Source of the DNA: Xestospongia bergquistia
Lineage: Eukaryota; Porifera; Demospongiae; Haplosclerida; Petrosiidae
Assembly: GCA_963965975.1 (NCBI GenBank)
Contig: OZ014416.1
Span: 7,874,001-7,938,000 of the forward strand
Reading direction: 5' to 3'
Length of the DNA: 64,000 nt
In this document: positions 13,587 to 25,970 of the stretch, one piece after another
Numbering within the stretch: the first letter of the stretch is position 1
Layout: each line of letters opens with the position of its first letter
Made by a program: the position numbers and the translations under genes
Notes under the pieces: generated by a model
What the model was told of the DNA's origin: nothing
The model's database searches: none
Seen by the model: the letters and a program-made list of their open reading frames with translations, nothing else

Positions 13587-14744
13587 AATTTCTTGTAGAA
13601 GATGAAATTAATTATATTCATTGTTATTTGTAACGTAGTTATTCCTCATGATCATTTAGGGAAACTCCCAGGGAAAAGTTAGTCCGTGTAATTGAGAGGC
13701 GTTGTATAAACAATATAGTACAGTATAATAGTAGTTGTATCAGTATACTTCATCACGTATCAATGAGTAAGTATTTCCGCTACGTATACCAATGCTGACT
13801 TCACTCAATTCACAGTGCTGCGTTCACTTTTTAAAAAGGCGTTTGACTTTATCATCCATTCTCTTTTAATTAATGAACTGCAGTGTCTTGTATCTTGTCT
13901 TAAATAAATGCATTTCTTGAGTGGACTGCCAACTGATCTATATCAGAATAGTCTGATCAGTGTTTTATTAGTATGTGGAGAAAAGTAAAATGCAGTAGTA
14001 TTATCATGTGTCTCCTAAAATTATTAACGAATTCAGTCATCACTATTTCTTACATTGATGTAAATGAAATAAATCTTTAGTCAACTGCAGTGTAATAAAT
14101 ATATTTTATTAATAAAATAATATTTCAGGTGCTAGTATTAATTAATATTTAGCCTGTATATACGATCTACAACTGGAAAAAAAATCATGGTCTTAGGATA
14201 AAAATATTTTATAATGCCAACAAAGCCCTTGCTCTCTTTTTATGTGACAGATCCATGTTGAAAATGACAGATAGTGTGAAACCACACACTTAGAAAGGAC
14301 ATATGAGAGGAATTAAGATTCTATCTTGTAATCCATCAACATAACGATTTACATCAATGTTAAAAATCATTGTTTAAGTACATACTAATCAAAAGGGTAT
14401 TTTTAAGCATTGTAGATATCTATAGCTAAAACAAACCAACAATACATAAACATGATATTATTACATGATATTTAAAACTAGTAATGAGGGATACACATTA
14501 TTTAACAATATACACTTGTCAAATCTGGCTCTCAAAATTTCACTCATTAATGCACTGAACTATTGAAACTTTTTCTCAAAAATCTCAACTACCGCAAATG
14601 AATCAAATGAACTTTACCAAGACACTTTGTCTACCTCACAATTAATGATTATTATTTGTCTCAGAGTCCCAGACACAATAAGAAATTCCCAATAATATTA
14701 AAAATTGACAAACTTCATACAATTACAACCTTTAAATAAATCAC
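13587..14744. other. intergenic AT-rich sequence
   Basis: No exon, RNA gene or repeat array is evident. The first few hundred bases probably hold the promoter of the unrecognised minus-strand gene; no clear core-promoter motif was identified. Confidence 0.4.
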
Positions 14745-14979
14745 TTAAAGGGGGGGGACATGCCAAAATTCAAAAATACTTTTTTTGCATAAATGAAATC
14801 TTTGACATGTCCAATTCACCCTAAAAATATTTTAATAATTTTTAAAAATTGTTATCACTGTTAAAAGCAAGCTTCTTTTCGAAGCGCTTTCAAGGCTTCT
14901 TCTGCAATTGCAACGTTCTTCCTATTAGGGTGGGGCTCCCTTGTGACGTCACAAGGGGAGCAATGCTAGGTGCAAAGTA

Positions 14980-15694
14980 ATGGTTGAAGACTTTCAAAGC
15001 GATCAATATTCCAGCACATTAAGCCTCTCCTACTCTTCTTCTTCCTTCAATATGACAGAAAGCAGTGACCCTGCGTCATGTGTGGAATCTGACCTCGAGA
15101 AAGGCTCTGAGAACATAGTTGTTCCATATCAGTATAAACCAAGGAAAGTGGCTCTGAGTCAGAATCTTCATATGACGAGTCTCAGAATGACGAGAGGTTA
15201 CTAAATACTGAATGGTTAGTCTCTTGTGTCTGTTAGTCAGCTATAATAATGAATAAGAATTAAGAAGGCTACATTGAGCTATCTGAGCTAACTTCAAAAT
15301 ATTGTGTTGTGTTATAGATACTATTATATTTACCTGTAAGTGTAAGTGTGGACATTGTATAGTCATGCCTACTGGAGCTTAGTGCTGAACATGAAAGATT
15401 TGAACCTGTTTGCCTAAATGTTTGGGTACTACAAGCAGGATATTTCAGTTATAGGCAACATTATGGTACACATGATATTCAGGAGCAGCCATGATATAAG
15501 TACATACAAGGTTTTATTGAACTCACTTACAGTAAGCCATTACATACACCCAATACAGATTTATCTCCTATCAACAGTTTACTAGTTGGTGTTGGGTTGG
15601 AAGAAAAATACGTGTTGTATTGCCTAGCTGTGTTCTCAACAAAATTCGGACAAAGTTTCCATCTGCTCATTATGTTGGGTTCAAATATCACTAA
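14980..15694 (+). pseudogene. broken P2X7 C-terminal (ballast) domain gene, left copy
   Basis: The frame starts with ATG at 14980. It encodes a Ser-rich acidic segment followed by VVPYQYKP, then needs a one-base frame change near 15147 to read ESGSESESSYDES and ERLLNTEW, the usual run-in to the P2X7 ballast domain. Further exon-like pieces follow on the same strand: CKCKCGHCIVMPTGA (15335-15379), AEHERFEPVCLNVWVLQAGY (from about 15381), and YRFISYQQFTSWCW leading through RVVLPSCVLNKIR to HYVGFKYH and a TAA at 15692. The order and spacing match the zinc-binding ballast domain at the vertebrate P2X7 C terminus, which also occurs as stand-alone genes in invertebrates. The segment with the CC-E-I-D motif is missing between MPTGA and EHERF, and a TGA follows the VWVLQ piece, so the copy is defective. 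Confidence 0.75.
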
Positions 15695-15779
15695 CTCAAT
15701 GACATTAATATATAGTTAATGACTCAAGAGTAATGATATTTATTATTTCCATAACAAAATAAATAATAACATTAATGAA

Positions 15780-16469
15780 CTAATGTTGAAGAAGGCTGAA
15801 ATGACTTCTGTGGCTCTTGATAGCAGAAGCTTTGTCAGGTTTATCATAAGTACTGCTTAAAGGCCCAGGAACATTGGAGTTTGAAGATTGAGTGCCTCCA
15901 TCCATGTAGAATTGCATGGTTGCTTGAAGAAGGTCATCACTATAGTCTGGATATAACAAGAATGTAATTTTGGTTAAGTCCTTCATGTTCAGTGATACAG
16001 GATATCTGTGCTTGAATCTGCTCCATTTTCTGGACTGTAGCATCTATCTCACAACAACATATATGCACTAAGCTCCAGTAGGCATGACTATACAATGTCC
16101 ACACTTACACTTACAGGTAAACATAATAGTGTTTATAACACAACACAATATTTTGAAGTTAGCTCAGATAGCTCATGTAGCCTTCTTAATTCTTATTCAT
16201 TATTATAGCTGACTAACAGACACAAGAGACTAACCATTCAGTGTTTAGTAACCTCTCGTCATTCTGAGACTCGTCATATGAAGATTCTGACTCAGAGCCA
16301 CTTTCCTTGGTTTATACTGATATGGAACAACTATGTTCTCAGAGCCTTTCTCGAGGTCAGATTCCACACATGACGCAGGGTCACTGCTTTCTGTCATATT
16401 GAAGGAAGAAGAAGAGTAGGAGAGGCTTAATGTGCTGGAATATTGATCGCTTTGAAAGTCTTCAACCAT
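15780..16469 (-). pseudogene. broken P2X7 ballast-domain gene, right (inverted) copy
   Basis: This is the mirror copy of the left gene. Its first 75 codons from the ATG at 16469 are identical to the left arm at protein level, and the Cys-rich piece CKCGHCIVMPTGA follows. Beyond the arm boundary (16065) it diverges from the left copy and retains the piece that copy has lost: CCCEIDATVQKMEQ, then CITEHEG near 15979-16002, ending at a stop near 15945. A different frame stays open from 16043 to 15780 but has no recognisable similarity. The two copies are therefore complementary fragments of one ancestral gene. Confidence 0.65.
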
Positions 16470-17011
16470 TACTTTGCACCTAGCATTGCTCCCCTTGTGA
16501 CGTCACAAGGGAGCCCCACCCTAATAGGAAGAACGTTGCAATTGCAGAAGAAGCCTTGAAAGCGCTTCGAAAAGAAGCTTGCTTTTAACAGTGATAACAA
16601 TTTTTAAAAATTATTAAAATATTTTTAGGGTGAATTGGACATGTCAAAGATTTCATTTATGCAAAAAAAGTATTTTTGAATTTTGGCATGTCCCCCCCCC
16701 TTTAAGCTTTAATTATTAAGATCTGCATGTGTGAAATGCATCAATGCAAAAGTTTATACACCATTCAAATAAATTAGTTGAAATTTAACTGATACATGGA
16801 CATTTTGATTGCATATACCTCTGTTATACTATACTGAAATGTATGGATGGATTCCAGAGTAACATTAACAGCCCAATCCTAGTAATAAACCATAAGTTGC
16901 TTGTCAATTCCATAGTAAAGTAGTAATAAAAACAGCACTTAATGTTTACTGCATCCTGTATAACCAATCAGTTATGTGGGTTTGTTGTGTGGGTGCAGCT
17001 TTACACTTTAC

Positions 17012-17018
17012 TATATAA
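17012..17018 (+). promoter_or_regulatory. TATA box of first PH-domain gene
   Basis: TATATAA lies 64 bp upstream of the ATG at 17082, a good distance for a TATA element with a short leader. Transcription start is inferred at about 17042-17048. Confidence 0.55.
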
Positions 17019-17081
17019 ACTTAAAGACAGAGAGCAGAGTAATTCTGAGCAGTATACTCTTGTGTGATCTATTTCTACAAT

Positions 17082-20000
17082 ATGGCTACTGCTACAGATG
17101 CTCAAACTGATAGACAAATATCTGAAGAAAATGTGATAATGTCTGGAATGTTAACAAAACAAGGTAAGATTTTGACTCAGATTGAATTAATCTCAGGCTT
17201 TACTTTATATACACAGGAGGCTCTTATAGGAATTGGAAGACAAGACACTTTATCCTAACAGAGACAACTCTTCACTATTACAAAACTCCAGATGACCCTA
17301 AAGAGAAGGGCTCCATTGATCTTACTACAGGCAGAGGAATCAGAACAATGAAATATACTCAAGGAATTGAATGGCCTGATGATGTCAAAGCTAACTATGC
17401 CTTTGCTATTGCTACGGAGAATAGAACATACTATATGTATGGAACAAGTTCTAAAGAAATCCAGTGAGCTAAACTTATACATATAGATACTTAATAGCAG
17501 GCTGAATTATACTTGTTAAATCTTGCTCTCTGCAGCTATATTTAATGTGTAAACTTGATAAATAATATATATGACAGTCTTTATGTCTATCTATAAATTA
17601 TCATAGGTACTTGTACTGTATTTTGTTTAGCATATTATGTTTATTGTGTCTTTTAATACACAAGTCTATGCCTTTTAATTATAAGCAATAGTGACACTAA
17701 CATCTATAAATTAGCTATGAACTAAATATCACATCTAACTACTACACACAAATGTACTCTATCTCTATCTCATTATTTCCATTACATTTTATGCAGTTTA
17801 CAGTTATTGTGTATGTTGTATACAAAGCAGAGATCTGCTGTCAATATTGACATACTTGAGACTGTCTGTACATGTGTCCATATCATATGCCAATGTTTAT
17901 AATAATGGCCTACCACAAATCATTATAATATGATATAGTATGATTCTATGACCAAAGCTATATAGTAGAGCCTCTGTTTATAACATTATAATCTGATATA
18001 GTATTACATTATTACCAAAACTGCCACAGCTTCTGTATATCATACCATAGAAACAAAATGACCGATACTCTATTTTCTAAATTACTAAATTGACCTACCA
18101 GGAACTAAATGAAAGTATACAGTATTTAAAATTTAGTAATGTCTAAGATTTAAAATTTATTAATTCAAATACTATTTACTGTATTATAAATTTATAAAAA
18201 TCATAAGTTTATAAAATTTTAAATACTGGCTAAAGCTAGTGTTAATTTCAAATGACATTTCATTGTACCAATCAATAAATTAGATGCAGCTAACTTTACT
18301 ATGCCTGTCTCCAAGTTCATATTAGTTATGTTGCCAGTAATTGAAGGGATACCTGTCCTATATCAATATGAAGTACACATAGGACATATGGTCAGTGACC
18401 TTAGGGGTCAGTTGTACTTCCTTAGATAATAAGATAAACCATGTCTGTGATGACATATTGAAAGTATATACATAGGCTTCAATACCAACAACATATAGTA
18501 GTCTATCAGAACAAATAAATCTCCCTATTATAATCATATAGTGTGAAATAAGAACATATCGTTATAACACTATAGACAAATTCCACTCTAACAGTATATA
18601 TCTACACTTCCTTATAATAAATACCAATCATATCATTGTCTATGAAGATAATATAGTCACTATCTACTATCATTATGTCTAGACAAAGACTTCCTTAGTG
18701 ACAAGCCTTATAGATAAGTTCAAACACTATACTGATAAGACCAATCTGTTGACATTGTATAAACCCAATAGTCATGTTTATATATACTTCAATGTCTTTA
18801 CTTGTGTGGATTGAATTGGCAGCTACTCAAGTGTGTGGGTTGTAGGATCTTAGCAATGACCAAAGTTTGTTAGTTTTCATTACAAATGATATCAAACGCC
18901 CTTCGATTATAGGATTGTTCATGACATGACAGTGGGTAGTCAGGTAGATGGATAGATGATAAGATTATATATTGATCAATTTGTCCAATTCTATAACTAA
19001 AAAGTAATTTGAAAGGGCAAAAACTAACTATAATAAATAAAAGTAATCAAAAAGATGTCAAAACTAACTAAAAATAAATAATAATAAAAAAACAACAATA
19101 ACAACACCATCAATTGATCGATCCTTGTTACTATACTGGTGTATTATTGTTAGTGATAAATGTAACTGTCTTATGTCAATCACATGTTCTTGTGTTTAAA
19201 GTCATGTCATGTATAAAATTGTTTTATTAACACTAAAGTCCAGCATGAACTCCATATTTTATTAGTATATAATATATTGAACACATAAACTATACACAGT
19301 AAAGTATTGACTTCCTGTTGTATAGAGATTACTTCAGTAATAATAATAATTTATATTCTTATCTTTATTTATATTACAGAAAATGGAAGAGAATATTGAA
19401 AGATATCATTGATAAAGTAAGTATATTTATAATCACCACTACATTAAAGTTAATATCATATATATGGAGTATCATAACATTTTAGTAAAGTCTAATATAC
19501 TCACTGCCTATAGTAATTATAATCATTAGATTACTTTGTTGTTGACAGAGTATAAGTGGATACCTTATTTGGTAGTAATAAATTAAATGTATTAATCCCA
19601 TCTCTTAAGACAGTGGTAGGATTTAGTAATATTAGTATAAAAGATAATATGTTATATGAAGGAGCAATGTGTATTAAATATTAGCACACAAACAATAAAA
19701 CTAACTATATGTACATGTACATATAGTACATGTACATGTACTATATGTACTATTGTTATATCATTTAAAGTCAACTTAATTCATTGACTCTGTCTAAATT
19801 TAAAGTCAATATCACTGATAGATTTATCTAACTTGTACTATATTATAATCGACATGTACAATTATATATATATATATATATATAATATACAATAGACTAG
19901 TTACCTATATGTAGTTATATTAATTCTATATCATAGTCTTCTCTATACTGACTACCCAAAATATTTTTTATTAATTTTTTTAAATTTCCTTTAGCATGGG

Positions 20001-21128
20001 AAACCTACTGATAAATGGGAAGAGGATGTCGAAGGAAAGCCAGAACACGTAGCATCAAAAATTGCTAAGAAAGTAGCTAAAATGGGGTCTGTAGTAACTA
20101 AGAAACTTGCCACTCAGTTCATACCGGATGAGAATATAGCTGCTATGGTGGAAGGTGCAGCTGAAATAGTTGAGAACCAAGCTGATGCTGACCGTAATGC
20201 TACATTTTCAGATAGATTAAAACAAGGAGGTTAGTTACTATTATTAACACTGACATAACTTTATAAATGGACCATGTAAAGAGCATTATTTTACAACAAT
20301 GTGTGTTAAAGGACACCTGTGAATTAAGGACATACACATGTACTCTATATATCTACGTATTGTCTGTTATACAATACTTATAGATGATAAAGTAATTGAA
20401 TGATATAAAAATATTAAAATACAAAATAGATGAATCATAGTTTTAGATCCTAGAAGCTCTCATAAATTACTCTGAGTTTATGACCCATTCTATATTTAGA
20501 ACAATTGTTCAAGTTATAATATTGTAATGTGTGGTCAGTACATAGACCATTCATGAAGGTCTTGTATCAAAACACTCAAACATAATTATACAGTTATATT
20601 ATATATGTGTGTGTGAGTGAGTGTTTTTATTTTATTTATAGCTGGAGACACTGCTGGTGTTGTAGGTACTGGTGTACAATTTGCTGCCGACTATGTACCA
20701 GATGAGATCGGACAAAGTAAGTGTGTAATAAATGGGTAGATAGATGATTGGATGTCTAAAGATAGAAAGATGAATGGAAGTTATGGAGAAAATTATTATA
20801 AGTAATTACTGCATCACTATAAAATCATACAGTTATTTTAACAACTAATTTGTAGTCTACTTGTATGGAACTAGAGTTAATGTCAATTACTTACTGTGTA
20901 ATTTGTTGACTATTACAAAGAGTGCGTAATTCACATGAATTTTGATTTCCATAGTAATTCTCTAATGTAAGCTATAGACTAATTGGTTAATGTATTATAT
21001 TAATTATTACAGTGTAAAAATTATGATCTCTTCTTTAGCTGTGGTGTATACAGCTGGTGGTATCATTCATGATCAAGGCAAGACAGATGTCAATGCCAGT
21101 ATTGCAGAAAGAATTACAATAGGACTAG

Positions 21129-21178
<50 letters not shown>

Positions 21179-21483
21179 AGGCACACCTAGTAACAAGCTG
21201 AGACTCTATAAGACACATGCATTCATTCTTAGCAGAATTTTTCCTGCTCTGAATCAACACTGTAAAAAACTATTAACATTCTCTGTGTTCTTTAGGCAGT
21301 ACAGCTGCTGCAGTAGGTGACAGACACGAAGAAGCAGAGATGGTGACTCAAGTGATTGAGTCTGGAGCAGAAATGATGACAGAAATGTTGGAAGAAGATA
21401 GACAAGAGAGAGAAGAAGAAGAGAAGAGAAAGAAATTGGATGAAGACAGTGAAGTGGAAAGCGAAGACGAGCCTGAAGACTAA
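17082..21483 (+). CDS. PH-domain protein with novel Ala/Gly-rich repeats, copy 1 (317 aa)
   Basis: Exons 17082-17163, 17217-17463, 19380-19416, 19995-20229, 20642-20716, 21039-21128, 21296-21483; all junctions are in phase and sum to 318 codons. Residues ~18-120 form a pleckstrin homology domain: start GMLTKQGGSYRNWKTRHF, a K-x(n)-K-x-R pattern typical of phosphoinositide-binding PH domains, and the closing conserved Trp in EIQKWKRIL. The second half holds degenerate ~35-residue units with the pattern A..I-(E/H)-x-Q-A-D-A-D-x-x-A-(S/T)-x-x-(E/D)-R, then G-x-G-x-T-A. The tail is a Glu/Lys-rich coiled-coil-like segment. No signal peptide or membrane span. Membrane recruitment through the PH domain is the likely role; the function of the repeats is unknown. 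The gene is the upstream member of a tandem duplicate pair with identical exon phases. Confidence 0.85.
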
Positions 21484-21707
21484 CCAGAAGAAGACAAGAA
21501 AATTAAGGATTATTATATTGCTATGAAGACATCTATTGTATTTATTTTTAACAAATTCAAACATATTATAATTGTTGTTTTGTATCCATTTTAAAGAAAT
21601 AACTGTAACACACTCTAACATTTTATTGGTTTACGTGAATTATATAAAAATTTATTTAACTTTTTGCTAACAAGAGCAGATTTTTTTGAATTTCCCGCTT
21701 AGTAATA

Positions 21708-21718
21708 ATATTTATAAG
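21708..21718 (+). promoter_or_regulatory. TATA-like element of second PH-domain gene
   Basis: ATATTTATAAG lies about 60 bp upstream of the ATG at 21773, the same spacing as in the first copy. The whole space between the two PH genes is only about 290 bp. Confidence 0.45.
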
Positions 21719-21772
21719 TAAAAACCACATGTTTAATTAAGTACTCGCTCAAAAGAAGATTAGAAGAAAAGA

Positions 21773-24700
21773 ATGGCTACAGCCGACACTCCTGATATTA
21801 CAGATAATACCGCACCTTCCAATGGTCATGATGAAGACGTTATTATGACAGGCTTTCTAACAAAACAAGGTCATGTTCATTTCTATGTTTGTTAAAGTAT
21901 TTTATTGTAATGTCATTATTTTACATCTTAGGCGGATTGTATAGGAATTGGAAAAAGAGGTTTTTTATTCTCAAAGGAACTTCTCTCTTGTATTATAAAA
22001 ACGAAGGTGATGCTAGTCCTAAAAAAACCATTGACTTGACTACAGGTAGAGGAGTCCGTTCAAAAGCTCACACTAAAGAAGTTCAGTGGCCTGATAATGC
22101 AAAGAATAGTATAACATTTGCTCTGGCAGTAGAAGGACGGACCTATTATTTCTATGGTACTGATGCATCTGAAGTCAAGTAAGTGATTTCTAGTGAAATC
22201 TTTAAAATTTCTACATTGAGAAACTGTCCACGATATATAGAGATGTTGTATAATACACTAAAGTGTTAGTATAGGAATAAGTCTCCTTTGTATTTAAATT
22301 CCTTAGTGAAAAGCTGTGATAGATACAAAGTATTATTGTTAATTGTATTTCATCCTCTCCTAATTATACTAACTCTCTAAACAAGTACTATAAACAAAAC
22401 TGATCATAACAAAATCATAATATTGAATAATAATATTGAAACGTAACACAATAACATACTACATTAGATGTCATAGTTGTAGCTGATGAGTGTCACAATG
22501 TAATAATAATAATAATAGTGATGTAGGTCATCACATTAAAATAAGAAAATTATAATAAATCTTTTGCTGTTATTTTTATAATTATAGATTATAATTAGTC
22601 AATAAAATAAATAAAATGTTTGAATTATGTCAATAATAACTAAAAATGTTCATTTTATTGTCTTGAGATTAACCATGTGACAGTGACAAAGGTGGTGGAC
22701 TTGTGGTTGTGTAATGTTATCATAGCTGTAAAAACTATTGAACCTTGACACAATCTTTTAATGAAAGATGTATAAACTGAAGGATGAATGGAGAGAGAGA
22801 CAGATAAAAAAGGATAATAATAAGTTGGTTAAATGGAGACAATAAGTATAAATCTTGACTTTTACTTTATAATATCTTTCTACTATTGAAGTAACAGTAT
22901 AAAAGTAGTACTAAGAATACAGTTTTATATAATTATATATATTACATACTACAATATCAAATGACTCTAGCATATAATATATATGACTTCACTATGTACT
23001 GGTAGTAGTCTGTATGGTGCAGAGTGTTTTCTAAGGGGAATATTAATTTAACCTTTAGTATGTTGTAATAACATTAGACTCTTGTCTACACAGTTCTAGG
23101 AGTAAAGGTGGTTACCCTAATAGTGTTAGTCTGTAATATGATGACATCATGTGACATGGTATGAAGTACAGACTTTCATTATCCAGTTTGAATTTCAACT
23201 GTTTCATTGTTGTCAGTTAGTAGCTTAGTAGTCTTGACTTTAATAATTCTAAATATATACACAAGCTTGTAATTAATAGAAGAGTTAGATACAAAAAATA
23301 TAATATCTCACACACACACATATATACGACTATCTACAGTATAAACCATATACCATCATACCATATATATAAATAGTGGTAAACCACCTTGTACTATGTG
23401 TGGTATTAACACAATTCATGTAATAAACTCATATAGACCTAATACCTAATAAGGATACAATTGGGTATAGTGGTATAGTCCCTGAAGTTGACAAATCCAT
23501 TTATAGTAAACTGTTGTTGTAAAATGAAATAAAATGAAGTTAGAAATTAGTAATAAAATTTATGTTATGTAATTATAAATGACATTTATGGTCTATAAGC
23601 TAATTAGAACTGTTTGTTAACATAATTATTATAATTATTATGTCCAGAAGATATCTAACTTTATATCTGATCATACCAACATGTTAATATCATTGTTAAT
23701 AGTTCTATATCATTTTTAATAGGAAATGGAGGACAGAGTTAACAACAATAGTAAATAATGTAAGTGTTATGTCAATTCATATATTGTATAGTATTAAAGT
23801 TCAATTTTTATATGGACATCATGATAAAAATTAGAGCTATACAATGCTTTTTTAACCTCCTGACATGAGGTCTGATAAAAAGTCATTACATGTCACGATT
23901 ATCAATAATAGTTAATTAACTTTTGCTCCTTATAAAAATAGTTTCCTCCTATAATTAGTTTGGTTGTAGCTTAATTTTTAGTTATCAGAGACAGTGGTAT
24001 TGTCATGACGATTGTATCTTGTTTAAAAACATTATATATCATTATATATTGTAGTTTAGCAATAAACGTGAACTTAAGCAATAGGAAGTAAGTATATTAA
24101 AACTATGGGAGACAATTCAACATAGTGATATGAGACTAGCTACAGACTAATGCTCCAAGAAAAACTATTAATGTAACCAGATAAGGGGGACATCCTCTCT
24201 ACATAATATGGCACTATTTTCTCTTTGTAGGTTGGCAATCCAACTGACGATTGGGAGCAAGATTCTGAGGGACAACCAGAGCCCATTATATCAAAGGTGA
24301 TACGAAATACAGCTAAATTTGGTTCTGAGTTGGCCAAAAAGTTTGTCAAAGATTCTGGTCTCGTTGATGAAGATACTGCTAAAATTGTTGAAGGAGTTGC
24401 TGATGGTGTTGAACACCAAGCTGAAGCTGGAAGAGATGCTAGTCTTACAGATAGAGCTAAAATGGCAGGTAAATTGATACAGTAATGATACAGTAGAACT
24501 TTAAGAACTGACTATTTAGGACGTGTACCTTATAAAGATACTCTGTTTAAAAATCTCTTACTAATTTTTTGATGTATCACTATACTGGGGGTAATCAGTA
24601 TTATCACTATAGTAACAACTCTTATATAGACATATTCCTGATGTTATTGTTAATTCTTTCAGTTGGCGATACTGCTGGTGTTATTGGAGATAATGTGGAC

Positions 24701-25057
24701 AATGATGCGGTGGGTGTGGTTTGTGATGTTGTGAAAGAACAGGCTGAAGCTGACGATGATACTACTATGGGACAGAGGTTAGGTATGGCAACAGGTACTG
24801 CATTACAAGGAACAAGTGGAATGGTTGACAATGAGATAGCAGCTGGTGAGCTCTATTTGTATACATGTGCTATATGAAAAATACCTTATAATATTAATAA
24901 CTATTAATATTAATGATTTAAAACATGTTTTTATATAGGAGTGATGAATACAGCTGGTGGTATAATTCATGATCAAGCTGAGGCTGACACTGATGCTTCT
25001 ATACAGGAAAGGATTGCTATTGGAGTAGGTCAGTTGAATCAGATATGTTTAAATGTT

Positions 25058-25115
<58 letters not shown>

Positions 25116-25288
25116 CATACACAGGTAGTGCAGCCAATGGAGTAGGTGATAGTGTTGATGATGACAATGTTAAGTTAGTAACTAAAGCAGTAAGTAAAGG
25201 ATCTGGAAAAGTAGCTGAACAATTAAAAGAGGAGAGAGAAAAGAAAGACAAAGAAAATAATAGCAATAGTAGTGATGAAGAACAATGA
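21773..25288 (+). CDS. PH-domain protein with novel Ala/Gly-rich repeats, copy 2 (351 aa)
   Basis: Exons 21773-21869, 21932-22178, 23723-23759, 24231-24468, 24663-24845, 24939-25028, 25125-25288; sum 352 codons. The exon 2 and 3 lengths (247 and 37 nt) equal those of copy 1, as does the 90-nt exon 6, so the pair arose by tandem duplication. The PH domain reads GFLTKQGGLYRNWKKRFF at its start and is followed by a KKWR-type end. The repeat region is longer than in copy 1, because exon 5 (183 nt versus 75 nt) carries an extra unit (VKEQAEADDDTTMGQRLG). Other units read VEHQAEAGRDASLTDR and IIHDQAEADTDASIQER. The C terminus is Lys/Glu/Ser-rich. Two donors are of the weak GTCA type (21870 and 25029). 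The intron before the last exon is a CT microsatellite next to the acceptor. Likely a cytosolic, membrane-recruited adaptor; function unknown. Confidence 0.85.
22205..22290 (-). repeat. single diverged 58-bp satellite copy, reverse orientation
   Basis: GTTGTATAATACACTAAAGT and flanking bases match the reverse complement of the satellite unit with several changes. It lies directly after exon 2 of the second PH gene. The rest of that intron (to 23722) is AT-rich and featureless. Confidence 0.8.
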
Positions 25289-25347
25289 ATGTAATTAATA
25301 ATGTATTTCTGTTAATTTTTGGTAGATAATCTTTGTGTAATTTTTTT

Positions 25348-25353
25348 AATAAA
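25348..25353 (+). terminator. polyadenylation signal of second PH gene
   Basis: AATAAA lies 60 bp after the TGA of the second PH gene, at a suitable distance for cleavage near 25365-25380. The neighbouring gene on the minus strand ends at 25971, so the two genes converge here. Confidence 0.6.
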
Positions 25354-25489
25354 CTCTGTAAACTAAAAACTGTATCTTATTTCTTGTTATAATTTTGACA
25401 ACTATTCCATAAAAAAATATAATAAAAGAATATTACTTTGGACACATCATAGTACCATGAGTACAGCAAGTGGAACCTTTCATAAAGGA

Positions 25490-25705
25490 TACATTACACA
25501 ACCTCTATACATTGAGTACACTTGTTCTAGTCCCATACTAATACTTTAGTGTATTACACAACCTCTACATTGAGTACACTTGTTCTAGTCCCATAATAAT
25601 ATACAACCTCTATATTGTGGACACTTGTTCTAGTCCCATACTAATATTTTAGTGCATTACACAACCTCTTTATTGAAGAAACCTCTATACTAAGGACAGT
25701 TGTTC
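25490..25705 (+). repeat. 58-bp satellite, ~3-4 diverged copies
   Basis: Diverged and partly deleted units of the satellite lie between the convergent PH gene and Ig/Death gene. Confidence 0.9.
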
Positions 25706-25970
25706 TCATAAGATTTTAATTTTCAAACATACATTAGACACACTACATTCAGTATTCACTGATCTCAGAGTTAGCATTATGACATAAAATTTAATACTTA
25801 TAAGCAAAAAAATTAATACACTAATAATGATCCACAAACTGAAAGTAAAAAAAATTAAAAGGGGAGAAAAAATTGAGAACACATACAATGCTACTATAAG
25901 TACTTATAACTATATTATGAGACAATAATAGATTATTAGAATGATATAACGTATTCATTATCAAATGAAG

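Larger units (their letters stand above)
14749..16701. mobile_element. TTAA-flanked element with 637-bp terminal inverted repeats
   Basis: The element starts A-G8-ACATGCC at 14749 and ends with the complement GGCATGT-C9-T at 16701. It is flanked on both sides by TTAA (14745-14748 and 16702-16705), a target duplication typical of piggyBac and Kolobok DNA transposons. The inverted arms are 14749-15385 and 16065-16701, both 637 bp and nearly identical. The unique centre is 679 bp. No transposase was recognised, so it appears non-autonomous or foldback-like. Each arm carries the 5' end of the same gene. The superfamily is uncertain: the TTAA site fits both groups, and the termini alone do not decide. 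Confidence 0.85.

Noticed and set aside
14749..16701. Calling the TTAA element piggyBac
   Set aside because: TTAA is also used by Kolobok elements, the A-G8 ends are not the usual piggyBac CCC termini, and no transposase was found.
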